Part shown: positions 27,058 through 36,943 of the stretch, piece by piece
Layout: each line of letters opens with the position of its first letter
Position numbering within the stretch: the first letter of the stretch is position 1
NCBI GenBank assembly: GCA_963820185.1
Contig: CAWFYV010000005.1
Coordinates: forward strand, 186,001-250,000
Source: Aquilonibacter sp963820185
GTDB taxonomy: Bacteria > Vulcanimicrobiota > Vulcanimicrobiia > Vulcanimicrobiales > Vulcanimicrobiaceae
Length of the DNA: 64,000 bases
Reading direction: 5' to 3'
Program-made: the position numbers and the translations under genes
Notes under the pieces: model-generated
What the model saw: the letters and a program-made list of their open reading frames with translations, nothing else
Databases searched by the model: none
Told to the model about the DNA's origin: nothing

Positions 27058-27623
27058 GCGGCCTTCTTGCGGTACTGCTTCATGAACTGCTTGACGAGCG
27101 TCATCGCGCCCTCGGCGCCCGCCTCGCCTCGCGCTTCGATCGTGTGGCCTTCTTCGCTCGAGTAGCGTTCGAGAAACTCGCGAATCTGCTCGAGCTCGCG
27201 CTTCGGCATGTCGGCAATATCGAAGTATGCGTCGGTTCGCAGCGGCGCACCCGGGCTGGGCACCGGCACCGCAATCAAGCGATCGTTCTCAACCCCGTCC
27301 TCCGTTTGTAGCAATGCACCGATAAGGCGCGCTTCGACGAAGCAGCCGGGGAATAGCCCGTCGTCCGTGATGACCAGGATGTCTACCGCGTCGCCGTCGG
27401 GCGCAAGCGTTTGCGGTACGAAGCCGTAGTCGTATGGCCACGTGAGTTTTTCCGGTAGCACGTGGTGGTAGGCGATGATGCCGTATTCGGGCATGAGGCG
27501 AAATTTGTGATCGCTACCCTTCGGTGTTTCGACGATCGTATTGACGACCAGTTCGCGTTTCTTCTCGCTGCTCGGAAATGTGGGTATACGGTCATAGTGG
27601 GTCGCGTTGATCGACTTGCTCAT
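27054..27623 (-). CDS. ppa: Inorganic pyrophosphatase
   Basis: This family I pyrophosphatase of about 189 residues hydrolyses pyrophosphate to phosphate in the cytosol. Metal-binding acidic residues appear in the signature DGDAVDILVI, and YDYGFVPQTL precedes it as expected. The C-terminus carries extra helices (SSEEGHTIEARGEAG). I chose the ATG at 27623 over the ATG at 27641, which would add MGNGCF. Upstream, GGAATGG is only a weak ribosome-binding site. It diverges from the hemerythrin gene by 29 bp. Confidence 0.9.
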   Translation of the reverse strand: MSKSINATHYDRIPTFPSSEKKRELVVNTIVETPKGSDHKFRLMPEYGIIAYHHVLPEKLTWPYDYGFVPQTLAPDGDAVDILVITDDGLFPGCFVEARLIGALLQTEDGVENDRLIAVPVPSPGAPLRTDAYFDIADMPKRELEQIREFLERYSSEEGHTIEARGEAGAEGAMTLVKQFMKQYRKKAA

Positions 27624-27652
27624 AAAGCAACCATTCCCCATAAGGAGATAGA

Positions 27653-28142
27653 GTGAACGTTCTGGAGATCATAAAACAAGAGCATCGCGACGTAGGCGCC
27701 CTGATCGATGCCACGGACAAGATTGAGCCGGGGGACGAGCATCTCTACGAGCTCGCCGAGCAGATCCAAACAAAGCTCACCGCGCACCTCGCGATCGAGG
27801 AGCGTCTGTTCTATGCGAAGCTGCGCGAACGCGCCGAGGAGCAAGACGAACGGGTTGAGGTTTTCGAGGCCTACACCGAGCATGCGGCGGCGAAGTCGCT
27901 GATGGAGATGTTGAACGCTAAAGCGTCAGCCCGACGAGAAATTCAAGGCCGAGCTCCAAGTGCTCGGCGAGAACGTCAAGCACCACGTCAAAGAGGAAGA
28001 ATCAAAAGTTTTTGCTCTGGCGCGGGCATATCTCGACGCCGACGAGCTCGACGCAATCGGCGAGGCGTGGGAAAAAGCCAAAGCACGCAAGACAACGGTG
28101 CGGGGCTCGACCTCTTCGGCGCGTGCCAAGTCACGCCGATAA
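27653..28142 (+). CDS. Hemerythrin HHE-domain protein, interrupted by a one-base frameshift
   Basis: The gene starts with GTG after a good AAGGAGATAGA ribosome-binding site. Residues 1-90 include IKQEHRDVGALID, LTAHLAIEERLFY and YTEHAAAKSLMEML, with the His and Glu ligands of a di-iron four-helix bundle. Around 27920 the frame is lost; removing one A from AAA at 27920-27922 restores NAKRQPDEKF and then NVKHHVKEEESKVFAL, the fourth-helix His motif. The restored protein has about 162 residues. Such proteins bind oxygen, NO or iron in the cytosol. The shift may be a real mutation or a homopolymer error. Confidence 0.85.
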
Positions 28143-28845
28143 GGCCAACGTTTGGCGGCGGTTAGCCGCGGAGGGGTGCGGGACGTTCTTCATCACGGCT
28201 GCCGCCGTCGGCGTCGACGTATTCTACTACACCCAGCAAGGGACGGTAGATTACGCGTCGCGCTGGCTTGCGCGCGGATTTGTAACGTCAGCCGTGATCT
28301 ATGCATTTAGCGAAATTTCGGGCGCGCACACCGATCCTGCCGTAACGATCGGCTTTTGGCTGCGCCGGGTCTTTCCCAGTTCGCTCGCCGCGGGATACAT
28401 CGTCGCGCAATTCGCGGGAGCATTCATGGCAGCCGCCCTCTGGCGCGCGCTGGTTGGACCCGCGACGCTCGGATTCGGCGCGAGCCATCCCGGTCCGCAC
28501 ATCGGCGCCCTCGCAGCGGTCCTCACCGAAATCGTCGCGACCTTCGCATTCATGCTCGTCATCTTGATGACGGCGCAGGAAGAGGCCGCGATCGGACGCC
28601 AATCCGCGCTCGCCGTCGGCTTCATTGTCGCGGTGTGCGGATTCGCAGCCGGGCCGGTAAGCGGCGCCTCGATGAATCCCGCGCGTACGCTCGCACCACA
28701 AGCGTTGGCCGGCACTCTTGCAACAGCGTGGATCTATATCATCGGGCCGATTTCCGGTGCTGCGCTCGCGGTCGCCGTCCATACCGGTATCGTCGGCGCC
28801 CCGTCAAAAGCCCAACAAAAAACTGCGCGCGGAAAGTCCTCTTAG
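28123..28845 (+). CDS. MIP-family (aquaporin-like) channel
   Basis: This is a six-helix protein of 240 residues. The second pore motif is intact (SGASMNPARTLAPQ), but the first reads SGAHTDPAVT, with Asp in place of the Asn of NPA. Together with large helices such as YIVAQFAGAFMAAALW, the family assignment is firm. MIP proteins pass water, glycerol or other small neutral solutes through the inner membrane; the unusual first motif leaves selectivity open. The likely start is GTG 28123, overlapping the hemerythrin 3' end by 20 bp; no better SD-led start is seen. Confidence 0.85.
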   Translation: MPSHADKANVWRRLAAEGCGTFFITAAAVGVDVFYYTQQGTVDYASRWLARGFVTSAVIYAFSEISGAHTDPAVTIGFWLRRVFPSSLAAGYIVAQFAGAFMAAALWRALVGPATLGFGASHPGPHIGALAAVLTEIVATFAFMLVILMTAQEEAAIGRQSALAVGFIVAVCGFAAGPVSGASMNPARTLAPQALAGTLATAWIYIIGPISGAALAVAVHTGIVGAPSKAQQKTARGKSS

Positions 28846-29270
28846 CCTTCGGGCTCGAGATCATGTTGCGCGTTCTCGATCTTGACCCGCTGGGCGCCGC
28901 CGTTCTCCGAAAACGCGTCCGCAAACACCTCGCCGCTGCGGTCGCGGGCTGAGCGATCGTCATAGGCCGGCGGCGAATACACGTTGAGCATGATCGCGTC
29001 GTCCGGGGAGCCGCCGATAAAACGGTGTGCCACACCGCGGCGCACGATCGCGCAGTCGCCTTCACGCATCCAAAAGCGCTCGTGCCCGATCTGCGCATCG
29101 ATCTCGCCGCGAAGAACGATGAGCGTCTGCACGCTTTCCGGATGCTCGTTCCCGAACGGACCGCTCTCTTGCTCGTGGCGCAGCCGCATCACGGCGGTCT
29201 GCACGCCATCTTGCGTCTCGAGCACCTTAAATGAAGATCCCGGCTCGAGCGCTTGCATTACCGACTTCAT
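28842..29270 (-). CDS. Cupin-domain protein
   Basis: This single-domain cupin of 142 residues shows the first motif as NEHPESVQTLIVLRGEID and the second around GDCAIVRRGVAHRFIGG. The His and Glu residues fit a metal site. It has no signal peptide or partner domain. Family members range from metal-dependent enzymes to sensor domains, so no function is assigned. I chose the ATG at 29270, which starts just before the conserved fold. Its stop codon overlaps that of the convergent channel gene by three bases. Confidence 0.82.
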   Translation of the reverse strand: MKSVMQALEPGSSFKVLETQDGVQTAVMRLRHEQESGPFGNEHPESVQTLIVLRGEIDAQIGHERFWMREGDCAIVRRGVAHRFIGGSPDDAIMLNVYSPPAYDDRSARDRSGEVFADAFSENGGAQRVKIENAQHDLEPEG

Positions 29271-29298
29271 GCGTGGCTCGTACCCACGAATTCGTAGG

Positions 29299-29562
29299 CT
29301 AGTCTGAGCCCCGGTTGGGCGGCACCTTGTCGCCCTCGTGCCGCGCTTCGCTGATGCCGATCGCAATCGCTTGCTTGCGGCTTGTAACCTTCTTGCCGGA
29401 ACGTCCCGAGCGCAGCTTGCCGCTCTTGAACTCTTCCATGACCTTCTTGACTTTTCTCCCGGCCTTCTTGCTGTACTTCCGGGTCGACGTGGTCTTCTTG
29501 CGCGTCGTCGTCTTCTTGCGCGCCGTCGTCTTCTTACGTGTCGTTTTCTTGCGTGGTGCCAT
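29299..29562 (-). CDS. Lys-rich, histone-like DUF6496-type protein
   Basis: This 87-residue protein begins with a tandem Lys/Thr/Arg tail (repeats of RKKTT) resembling histone H1/Hc-like tails. The globular part follows: YSKKAGRKVKKVMEEFKSG and KQAIAIGISEARHEGDKVP, the text I associate with DUF6496. A clear AAAGGA ribosome-binding site precedes the ATG. The basic tail suggests nucleic-acid binding in the cytosol, though this is inference. The tail is coded by a degenerate short tandem repeat. Confidence 0.8.
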   Translation of the reverse strand: MAPRKKTTRKKTTARKKTTTRKKTTSTRKYSKKAGRKVKKVMEEFKSGKLRSGRSGKKVTSRKQAIAIGISEARHEGDKVPPNRGSD

Positions 29563-29576
29563 GCTTGCTATTTCCT

Positions 29577-30276
29577 TTAATGTGCGCCGGTCAAACGTTG
29601 TGGGACGTTCGCGCCGCGGATGAGCAGGAAGAGCACGATCGCGAGTTCGCCGAAGAGCGCAGGCTGCGCGATCAGAAATCCGATCTCATGGTATTGTGGC
29701 GCCATTATACCGATGACCGTGAGCACGACATAGGCGAGCCCGTCGAGCAGCAGCCAATAGCCCAAGAGCCGCGGGATGAAGCCCGACTTTATCACCAGCA
29801 GGCCGAACGGCAAGCAGCCAAAGACCCCAAAAGAGTCCGTTCACGAGATTTCCTTGGCCGTGCAAACGCACGAAGAGCATCGCGAGCGCGTCTTGCTGCG
29901 CTATGGTAAACGCCGGCGCGCCGGCCCCGTGCACCAACATCAGCGCAGCGATCCAATTTAGCGAGTTCATGAAGAAAATCGGCGCGACTGCAACGCCGCC
30001 CAAGATGACCATCAACACCGCCTGGTATTGGTCCACATCCTTGAACAAACGATACAGCGCGAGCACGAGAAAGATGCTGACGACGCCGCTGTACAGGTCG
30101 GAAAGAATTGCCAGACGGAACATCGTCTCGTGCGCGAGGATGTTGGCGGCCGTAGCCGCCGCGTTGCCGCTTACCATTATCGCGTTCGGGACGTAGATCA
30201 ACCCAAACGGCCCGGAGACGACCTCTAAGAGATAGATCGCTCCCGCAACGCGCGCAGCTTTAACGGTTGAGTGCAT
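29577..30276 (-). CDS. DUF4386-like membrane protein, interrupted by a one-base frameshift
   Basis: Starting at 30276 after an AGGGGGAG ribosome-binding site, the protein opens MHSTVKAARVAGAIYLLEVV and shows hydrophobic helices typical of DUF4386. The pattern breaks near residue 155. Removing one base near 29812 (reading CTGCTTGCC as CTGCTGCC) joins NGLFWGLWLL to PFGLLVIKSGFIPR and three more helices, ending at 29577. The restored protein is about 232 residues, normal for the family. Function is unknown; it would sit in the inner membrane. Confidence 0.75.
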
Positions 30277-30284
30277 GTCACGCT

Positions 30285-30299
30285 CCCCCTAGCAGGGGT
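30285..30299. promoter_or_regulatory. C/G palindrome upstream of the DUF4386 gene, possible operator
   Basis: CCCCT-AGC-AGGGG forms a perfect 5-bp inverted repeat just before the ribosome-binding site of the DUF4386 gene. Read on the minus strand it gives TACCCCTGCTAGGGGGA, which resembles operators of CsoR/FrmR-type repressors. No such regulator is seen nearby. Confidence 0.25.
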
Positions 30300-30325
30300 A
30301 CGCCCCCTACCGCCCGCTTGTTTCG

Positions 30326-31537
30326 CTACGTAGCGGCGGCTGTAACTTTCGAGGGGTCGTCGATGTGCGAAAAGACGTCGTAGAGCACTTCGTAGGCTTC
30401 GTCGACTTGCTCTTCGCCGAGCACGAGCGGCGGCGCAAAGCGCAACGTGTTACCGCCGGCACTTCCGACCAGCAGCCCATGCTCGCGCAACTTCGCCACG
30501 ACGTCGGCAACCGGATATTTCTCCTTGAGCACGAGCGCGCAGAGTAGGCCCATCCCGCGCATACCGGAGATCGCGTTGGGGAACGTCATCAGCAGATCGG
30601 TAAGACGCGCCATAAACTGCACTTCGCGAACTTTGACGTACGACTCCAGATCGATTGCGTCACGCACGCGCAGATGCGCAAGCGCGGCTGCGCACGGAAC
30701 CGGCGAACCGCCGAAGGTCGTCCCATGATCGCCGGGTTGCAGCGCATCGATCGCTTTTGCCGCCACCAGCATCGCGCCGATCGGTAAACCGTTGGCGAGC
30801 GCCTTGGCCATGGTAACGACGTCGGGCGTTACGCCAAACCGTTGAAACGCAAAGAGCGGGCCCAAGCGACCCATGCCGCACTGAATCTCGTCAAAAATCA
30901 ACAGCGCGCCGCGCTTGTCGCACAGGTGCCGCGCCATCGCCAGAAACTCGACGCTGGCCGGATGCACGCCGCTCTCGCCCTGCACCGGCTCGACGATGAA
31001 CGCCGCAACGGTGTCGTCGAGGTTCTTGTCGAGCGCGATATAGTCGTCGAAGGGCGTGAAGGCAAAGCCCTCGAGCATCGGCCCGAAGCCTTCCTTATAT
31101 TTCTCGTTTGCGGTTGCGGCGAGCGACCCGTACGTGCGTCCGTGAAACGATCCCGTACACGCCAGGATTTTAATCCGATTCGGCTCGCCGTTGCGGAATG
31201 CGCGCTTGCGCGCGAGTTTGATCGCAGCCTCGTTGGCCTCGGTGCCGGAATTGCAGAAGAATGCACGCGCCAATCCGCTGCGCGCTACGAGCTCGCGTGC
31301 GAGCGTGCCCGCCGGCTCATGATTGTAAAGATTGCTCGCGTGCACGAGCGTACGCGCCTGTTCGGCGATCGCCTGCGAAATCCACGGATGACCGTGGCCC
31401 AACGCAACGACCGCTATGCCCGCGATGAAGTCGAGGTAGCGGCGATCCTCGTCGTCATAGAGATAGCAGCCGTCGCCGCGGACAATCGTAATCGGCGCGC
31501 GATTATAGTTCGCGAGCAGCGCGTCGTCTTCTATCAC
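30326..31537 (-). CDS. argD: Acetylornithine aminotransferase
   Basis: This PLP-dependent class III aminotransferase has 403 residues. Landmarks are NSGTEANEAAIKLARK, GSFHGRTYGSLAAT, LIFDEIQCGMGRLG (the PLP-contacting Asp) and VTMAKALANGLPIGAM (the Schiff-base Lys). It converts N-acetylglutamate semialdehyde to N-acetylornithine in the cytosol. It is the last gene of the arginine operon, starting with GTG at 31537 in a GTGA overlap with argJ. Relatives also act on succinyl-diaminopimelate; the operon favours the arginine role. Confidence 0.93.
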   Translation of the reverse strand: MIEDDALLANYNRAPITIVRGDGCYLYDDEDRRYLDFIAGIAVVALGHGHPWISQAIAEQARTLVHASNLYNHEPAGTLARELVARSGLARAFFCNSGTEANEAAIKLARKRAFRNGEPNRIKILACTGSFHGRTYGSLAATANEKYKEGFGPMLEGFAFTPFDDYIALDKNLDDTVAAFIVEPVQGESGVHPASVEFLAMARHLCDKRGALLIFDEIQCGMGRLGPLFAFQRFGVTPDVVTMAKALANGLPIGAMLVAAKAIDALQPGDHGTTFGGSPVPCAAALAHLRVRDAIDLESYVKVREVQFMARLTDLLMTFPNAISGMRGMGLLCALVLKEKYPVADVVAKLREHGLLVGSAGGNTLRFAPPLVLGEEQVDEAYEVLYDVFSHIDDPSKVTAAAT

Positions 31538-32754
31538 GTACGGTAGCTCGCGTTAATTCTCACATAATCCTTTGAAAGGTCGCAGCCCCAGGCCGTCGCG
31601 CGCCCGTCACCGAGGCCCAACCTTAACTCAACGACGATATCGGTCAGCTCCAACTCGCGATGCGCTTCGGCTTCGCTGAGCACTTCGATCGCGCCGGGTT
31701 CTACCCACGTCTTGCCGTTGAGCAACAGCGACCAGGTGTTGGGATCGAGTCCGGCTTGCACTGAGCCCGCGGCCGCGATGATGCGCCCCCAGTTCGGATC
31801 CTCGCCATAGAGCGCGGTGCGCACGAGGTTGCTGTTGATCGCGGCGCGTCCGATCGTGCGCGCCTGCGCGAGATCTTTTGCACCGGTCACGTGCACGGTG
31901 AGCGTCTTCGTTGCGCCTTCGCCATCGGAGACCATCGCGAGCGCAAGATCCGTGCAGACTTGACGCAGCGCCTTTGAAAATGCCGCGGGCGGCGCGCCCT
32001 CACCGGACGGTGCAAAGGCATAGCACGCGTCGTTGGTCGACATGCATCCGTCGACCGAGATCATGTTGAAGCTCCCATCTGCTGCCTCGCGCAGTTCGTG
32101 CTTGAGCGCGTCGGCTGCCATCGGGAGATCGGTTGCAACAAAGGCCAGCATCGTCGCCATGTTGGGCGCGATCATGCCCGAGCCTTTTGCGATCCCGCCG
32201 ACCGTGTATTTCTTGTCGCCGATGTAAAACTCGTACGCGGCGAGCTTCGGTACGCGATCGGTCGTCATGATTGCTTCAGCCGCATCGTTGCTCGACTTCA
32301 ATCCGTTCTCGAGCTGCTCGACTGCACGCTCGACCCCGCGCTGCACGCGATCCATCGGCAGCGGCACGCCGATCACCCCGGTCGACGCGATGATGACGCT
32401 CGTCGCGGGAATCTTTAGCAGGGCAGCGGTTTGACGCGCGGTTGCGCGCGCATCACGGTCTCCACGCTCGCCCGTGCACGCATTCGCGCAGCCGGAGTTA
32501 CAGACGATGGCACGCATCGTGCCCTCGCGCGCAAGGTATTCCTCGCTGACGACGACCGGCGCGGCCTTGATCTCGTTGACGGTAATGACCGACGCACAGA
32601 CCTGCGGCGCGTCGAACACGACGAGTGCAAGGTCGCGCTTGCGCGGCTTGATGCCCGCGTGCACGCCGGCACAGCGAACACCGGGCACGGCGCCGATCCC
32701 GCCGCGCACCGCGACGAGACGAATACCGTCATCCTGCAACAATTGCGCGAGCAT
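31534..32754 (-). CDS. argJ: Bifunctional ornithine acetyltransferase/N-acetylglutamate synthase
   Basis: ArgJ moves the acetyl group of N-acetylornithine to glutamate and may also make N-acetylglutamate from acetyl-CoA, so no argA or argE is needed. The 406-residue protein shows CNSGCANACTGERG, IIASTGVIGVPLPM, and the autocleavage site KGSGMIAPNMATMLAF with the Thr nucleophile. The C-terminal YGEDPNWGRIIAAAG is diagnostic. The start at 32754 is the first ATG before the conserved region and overlaps the argC 3' end by 26 bp. Confidence 0.95.
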   Translation of the reverse strand: MLAQLLQDDGIRLVAVRGGIGAVPGVRCAGVHAGIKPRKRDLALVVFDAPQVCASVITVNEIKAAPVVVSEEYLAREGTMRAIVCNSGCANACTGERGDRDARATARQTAALLKIPATSVIIASTGVIGVPLPMDRVQRGVERAVEQLENGLKSSNDAAEAIMTTDRVPKLAAYEFYIGDKKYTVGGIAKGSGMIAPNMATMLAFVATDLPMAADALKHELREAADGSFNMISVDGCMSTNDACYAFAPSGEGAPPAAFSKALRQVCTDLALAMVSDGEGATKTLTVHVTGAKDLAQARTIGRAAINSNLVRTALYGEDPNWGRIIAAAGSVQAGLDPNTWSLLLNGKTWVEPGAIEVLSEAEAHRELELTDIVVELRLGLGDGRATAWGCDLSKDYVRINASYRT

Positions 32755-33700
32755 GCAGACCAGTCTCCTCGGGATAGCCGAGCATGATGTTGAGGTTTTG
32801 CACGGCCTGACCCGCCGCGCCTTTGCCGAGGTTATCGATCGCGCAGATCGCGCGCACGGCGTTGCCGAGCACGTCGATCCGCACTTCCGCATCGTTGGTT
32901 CCTGTGACCGCCGCGACGCTGGGCACACGCTCGCCCTCCACCATGCGCACGAACGGACTTGCGCCGTAGGCTGCGGCATACGCTTCGCGTACGGCCTCAC
33001 GATCGAGCGAGCGATCGAAAATCGCGTAGGCGTCGGCCAGCATCCCACGCGCGAGCGGTACGACGTGCGGGGTAAAGACCAGCGGCGTAGCGTTGCCGTG
33101 CATGCGCAAGATTCGTTCGATCTCCGGCTGATGCCGATGGCCGCCGATGCCATAGGCGCGAATGTCGCCCGCGACTTCGGCGTAGAGCGAACCCGTCGCC
33201 GGTTTGCGGCCGGCGCCGGTGATGCCGCTCTTGGCATCGACGATCAACTGCACGGGTGTCGCAATCTCGAGCAGCGGTAGCAGCGCCAGCAACGACGCGG
33301 TCGGATAACAGCCGGGATTCGCGACCAGTGACGCGCCGCCGATTGCATCGCGATTCCATTCGCACAGCCCATACGCCGCGCTCTCGTCAAAACGATAGTC
33401 CGCCGAGAGATCGATGACCCGCGCCCCGGCATCGATGAATTTCGGCACATGCGCGTGCGCTTCACCGTGCGCACCGGCCGCGATCACGAAATCGCCGGGC
33501 CGCAGCGTTTCGAGCACCGAGCCTTCAGGCGTGAAGACGTAGTCGGTCGTACGCAAGAGTGGAAAATGATCGGCCAGAAACGCGCCCGCGTGACTGCGGC
33601 TCTCGAGCATACCGAGTTCGAAGAACGGATGCGCATCGAGCAAACGAATCGCTTCGGCTGCGCCGTAGCCGCTTGCACCCCAGACATGCACGCGCGTCAT
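32729..33700 (-). CDS. argC: N-acetyl-gamma-glutamyl-phosphate reductase
   Basis: The 323-residue protein has the N-terminal dinucleotide motif VWGASGYGAAEAIRLL and the active-site segment VANPGCYPTASLLALLP with the catalytic Cys. A later HRHQPEIERIL contributes the conserved His. It reduces N-acetylglutamyl phosphate with NADPH to the semialdehyde. It is slightly shorter than many family members. The start overlaps the argH stop by ATGA at 33697-33700. Confidence 0.95.
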   Translation of the reverse strand: MTRVHVWGASGYGAAEAIRLLDAHPFFELGMLESRSHAGAFLADHFPLLRTTDYVFTPEGSVLETLRPGDFVIAAGAHGEAHAHVPKFIDAGARVIDLSADYRFDESAAYGLCEWNRDAIGGASLVANPGCYPTASLLALLPLLEIATPVQLIVDAKSGITGAGRKPATGSLYAEVAGDIRAYGIGGHRHQPEIERILRMHGNATPLVFTPHVVPLARGMLADAYAIFDRSLDREAVREAYAAAYGASPFVRMVEGERVPSVAAVTGTNDAEVRIDVLGNAVRAICAIDNLGKGAAGQAVQNLNIMLGYPEETGLHARAIVAG

Positions 33701-35090
33701 AGTGTGTCCAGTTCGGCAGCGAGCGACGCAAGGCCCGCGCGCACGGCTTGCGGTGACGTCGAGCCGCCGGTCATTTTCGCCGCAACACTCGCGGCCGGAT
33801 CGAGCGGCGCCTTAAACTCCTTAAGACCGGCTTCGTGTGCAAGCGTCGCGAGATCGCGCTCGTCGAGCGCGCGCCCCGCTTCTTCCGCCGCGCGCACGAC
33901 CGCACCGACGAGCGCATGCGCCTCGCGCGCGCTCACGCCGGCTGCAATTAGCGCATCGGCCAGATCGGTCGCGACCGTGTACCCGGTTCCCGCACGCGCC
34001 GCCATCGCGTCGCGCGCAAAGGTCGTGTCGCGCAGCGCGCGCTCGAACGCATCGAGCGCCGCGAGCGCGCGTTCGCACGCGACGATCCCCATGCGTTTGG
34101 TCTCTTGCAGATCGCGGTGATACGAGAGCGGCATCCCGACCGTCGAGGTTAGCGCACCGAAATATGCGCCTGCCGCTTCGCTCGCGTAGCCGCGCACCAG
34201 TTCAAAGATGTCGGGATTGCGCTTCTGCGGCATCAAGCTCGAGCCGGTCGAGCTCGCGTCGCCGAGACGGACGTACCCGAACGCGGGTGTCGCCCAGAGC
34301 ACGAGTTCAGCACTGACGCGCGAGGCGTCGACGAGCGCGCGTACGCAGGCTTGTGCCACGTCGAGTAGCGCGTCGCGCGTGCCGATCGCGTCCATCGCAT
34401 TGCGCGAAGGACGCGCGAACCCAAGGCGTTGGCATGCCGCGTCGCGATCGAGCGGTAACGTGGAACCCGAAACCGCAGCCGAGCCGAGCGGACACGCCTG
34501 CAGCGCCGCAGCAGCCGCGCTTGAAAAGCGATGCGCGGCGCGCACGAACGGTTCCGCTGCCGCCTGCAACCAAAAGGCGAGCAGTATCGGCTGGGCCGGC
34601 TGCATGTGCGTCGTCGCCGCGAGCAGCGTTCCGGCGTTGAGTTCTTCCGAGGCACGCGCCAGCAAATGCCGCGCGATCGAACGCGCGCGCTCAGCGCCGC
34701 GTAGCGCGCGGTCGTGCGCGTAGAGCGCAAGCGTCGTCGCAACCTGATCGTTGCGGCTGCGCCCGGCGTGTAAACGCGTACCCGCCTCCGGCGCGAGTTC
34801 GCGCACGCGTGCGTCGATTGCACCGTGCACGTCTTCGGCGCCGCTCGCGCGCGCATAGGCTGCAAACGTGCCGTTCTCGATTTCGCGGGCTACCGTCTCG
34901 AGCGCGGCGTGCAACGCCGCGGCGGAGGGCGCGTCGATGATCTTGCCGCCGGCGAGCGCATCGACGTGCGCCTGCGACGTGCGCACGTCGAACGGTGCGA
35001 GCACGAGATCGTCTTCGAGCGACGAGCCGAAGGCAAGCAATGCAGGATCGGGTGGGGCGCCGAAGCGCCCACCCCACTGCAACGATTTTG

Positions 35091-35094
<4 letters not shown>
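33697..35094 (-). CDS. argH: Argininosuccinate lyase
   Basis: The 465-residue protein belongs to the fumarase/aspartase superfamily. It has WGGRF near the N-terminus, HAGRSRNDQVATTL, THMQPAQPI and the signature GSSLMPQKRNPD. It splits argininosuccinate into arginine and fumarate. The ATG at 35094 lies inside a copy of the dispersed palindromic repeat, within GGGATGAC, and the argG stop uses the same bases (ATGA). An inverted repeat at 35050-35075 lies in the first codons and may fold in the mRNA. Confidence 0.95.
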
Positions 35095-36346
<1,252 letters not shown>

Positions 36347-36350
<4 letters not shown>

Positions 36351-36820
36351 GCTGCGCTACTTCCCTTCAGATCTAAGAAACGTTGTTTGATAACGGGCAT
36401 CTCCTCGGCACTGCGCACCACGATCATCACCGTGTCGTCGCCACCCAGGGTTCCGATGATTTCGGGCCACGCCGCCTCGTCGACTGCCGAGGCAATCATC
36501 ATCGCACTTCCCGGCGGCGTCTTGATCACGATCATGTTCACGCTGCCGGTAATCGTCTGCGCAAGCTCGGCCACCACGCGGTGCAAGCGGCTCACGTAGT
36601 TGACGGTCGCGTTGGGCACGACGTACTTGAAGAGCGCTTCATCGTCGCCGTTTACCTTGATCGGCACTTTGACGAGCCCCAGCTCCTTGATGTCGCGCGA
36701 AACCGTGGCCTGCGTCGCCGCATAGCCTTGGCCCTCGAGCAGCGCCACCAACTCGTCTTGCGAGTGTACCGGTCGCGTTGCGACCAGCGTAAGAATCGCC
36801 CGCTGCCTTCTGTCTTTCAT
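36347..36820 (-). CDS. argR: Arginine repressor ArgR
   Basis: The 157-residue protein has an N-terminal winged helix with ATQATVSRDIKELGLVKV and a C-terminal oligomerisation and arginine-binding domain with GTLGGDDTVMIVVRS. ArgR hexamers bind arginine and ARG boxes. It lies between argF and argG, overlaps argG by ATGA, and probably autoregulates this cluster through the palindrome at 37923. No strong promoter is visible directly upstream. Confidence 0.93.
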
Positions 36821-36851
36821 CTTAAAGGCGCTCCGCCCGAGGCTGCGCGCC

Positions 36852-36882
36852 CCCCACTGCGTGGGGCCCCCAAACCAGGGGC
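36852..36882. terminator. GC-rich hairpins between argF and argR
   Basis: Two adjacent inverted repeats, CCCCAC-TGC-GTGGGG (36852-36866) and GGCCCC-CAAACCA-GGGGCC (about 36865-36882), lie in the 123-bp argF-argR gap. They could attenuate or terminate argF transcripts, but no U-run follows on the minus strand. The rest of the gap (36883-36943) shows nothing recognisable. Confidence 0.3.
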
Positions 36883-36943
36883 CGCATAAACATTTTCACC
36901 GGCCATGATTCCCCTGGGGCGGCCCCATTGATCGTGTGATTCA

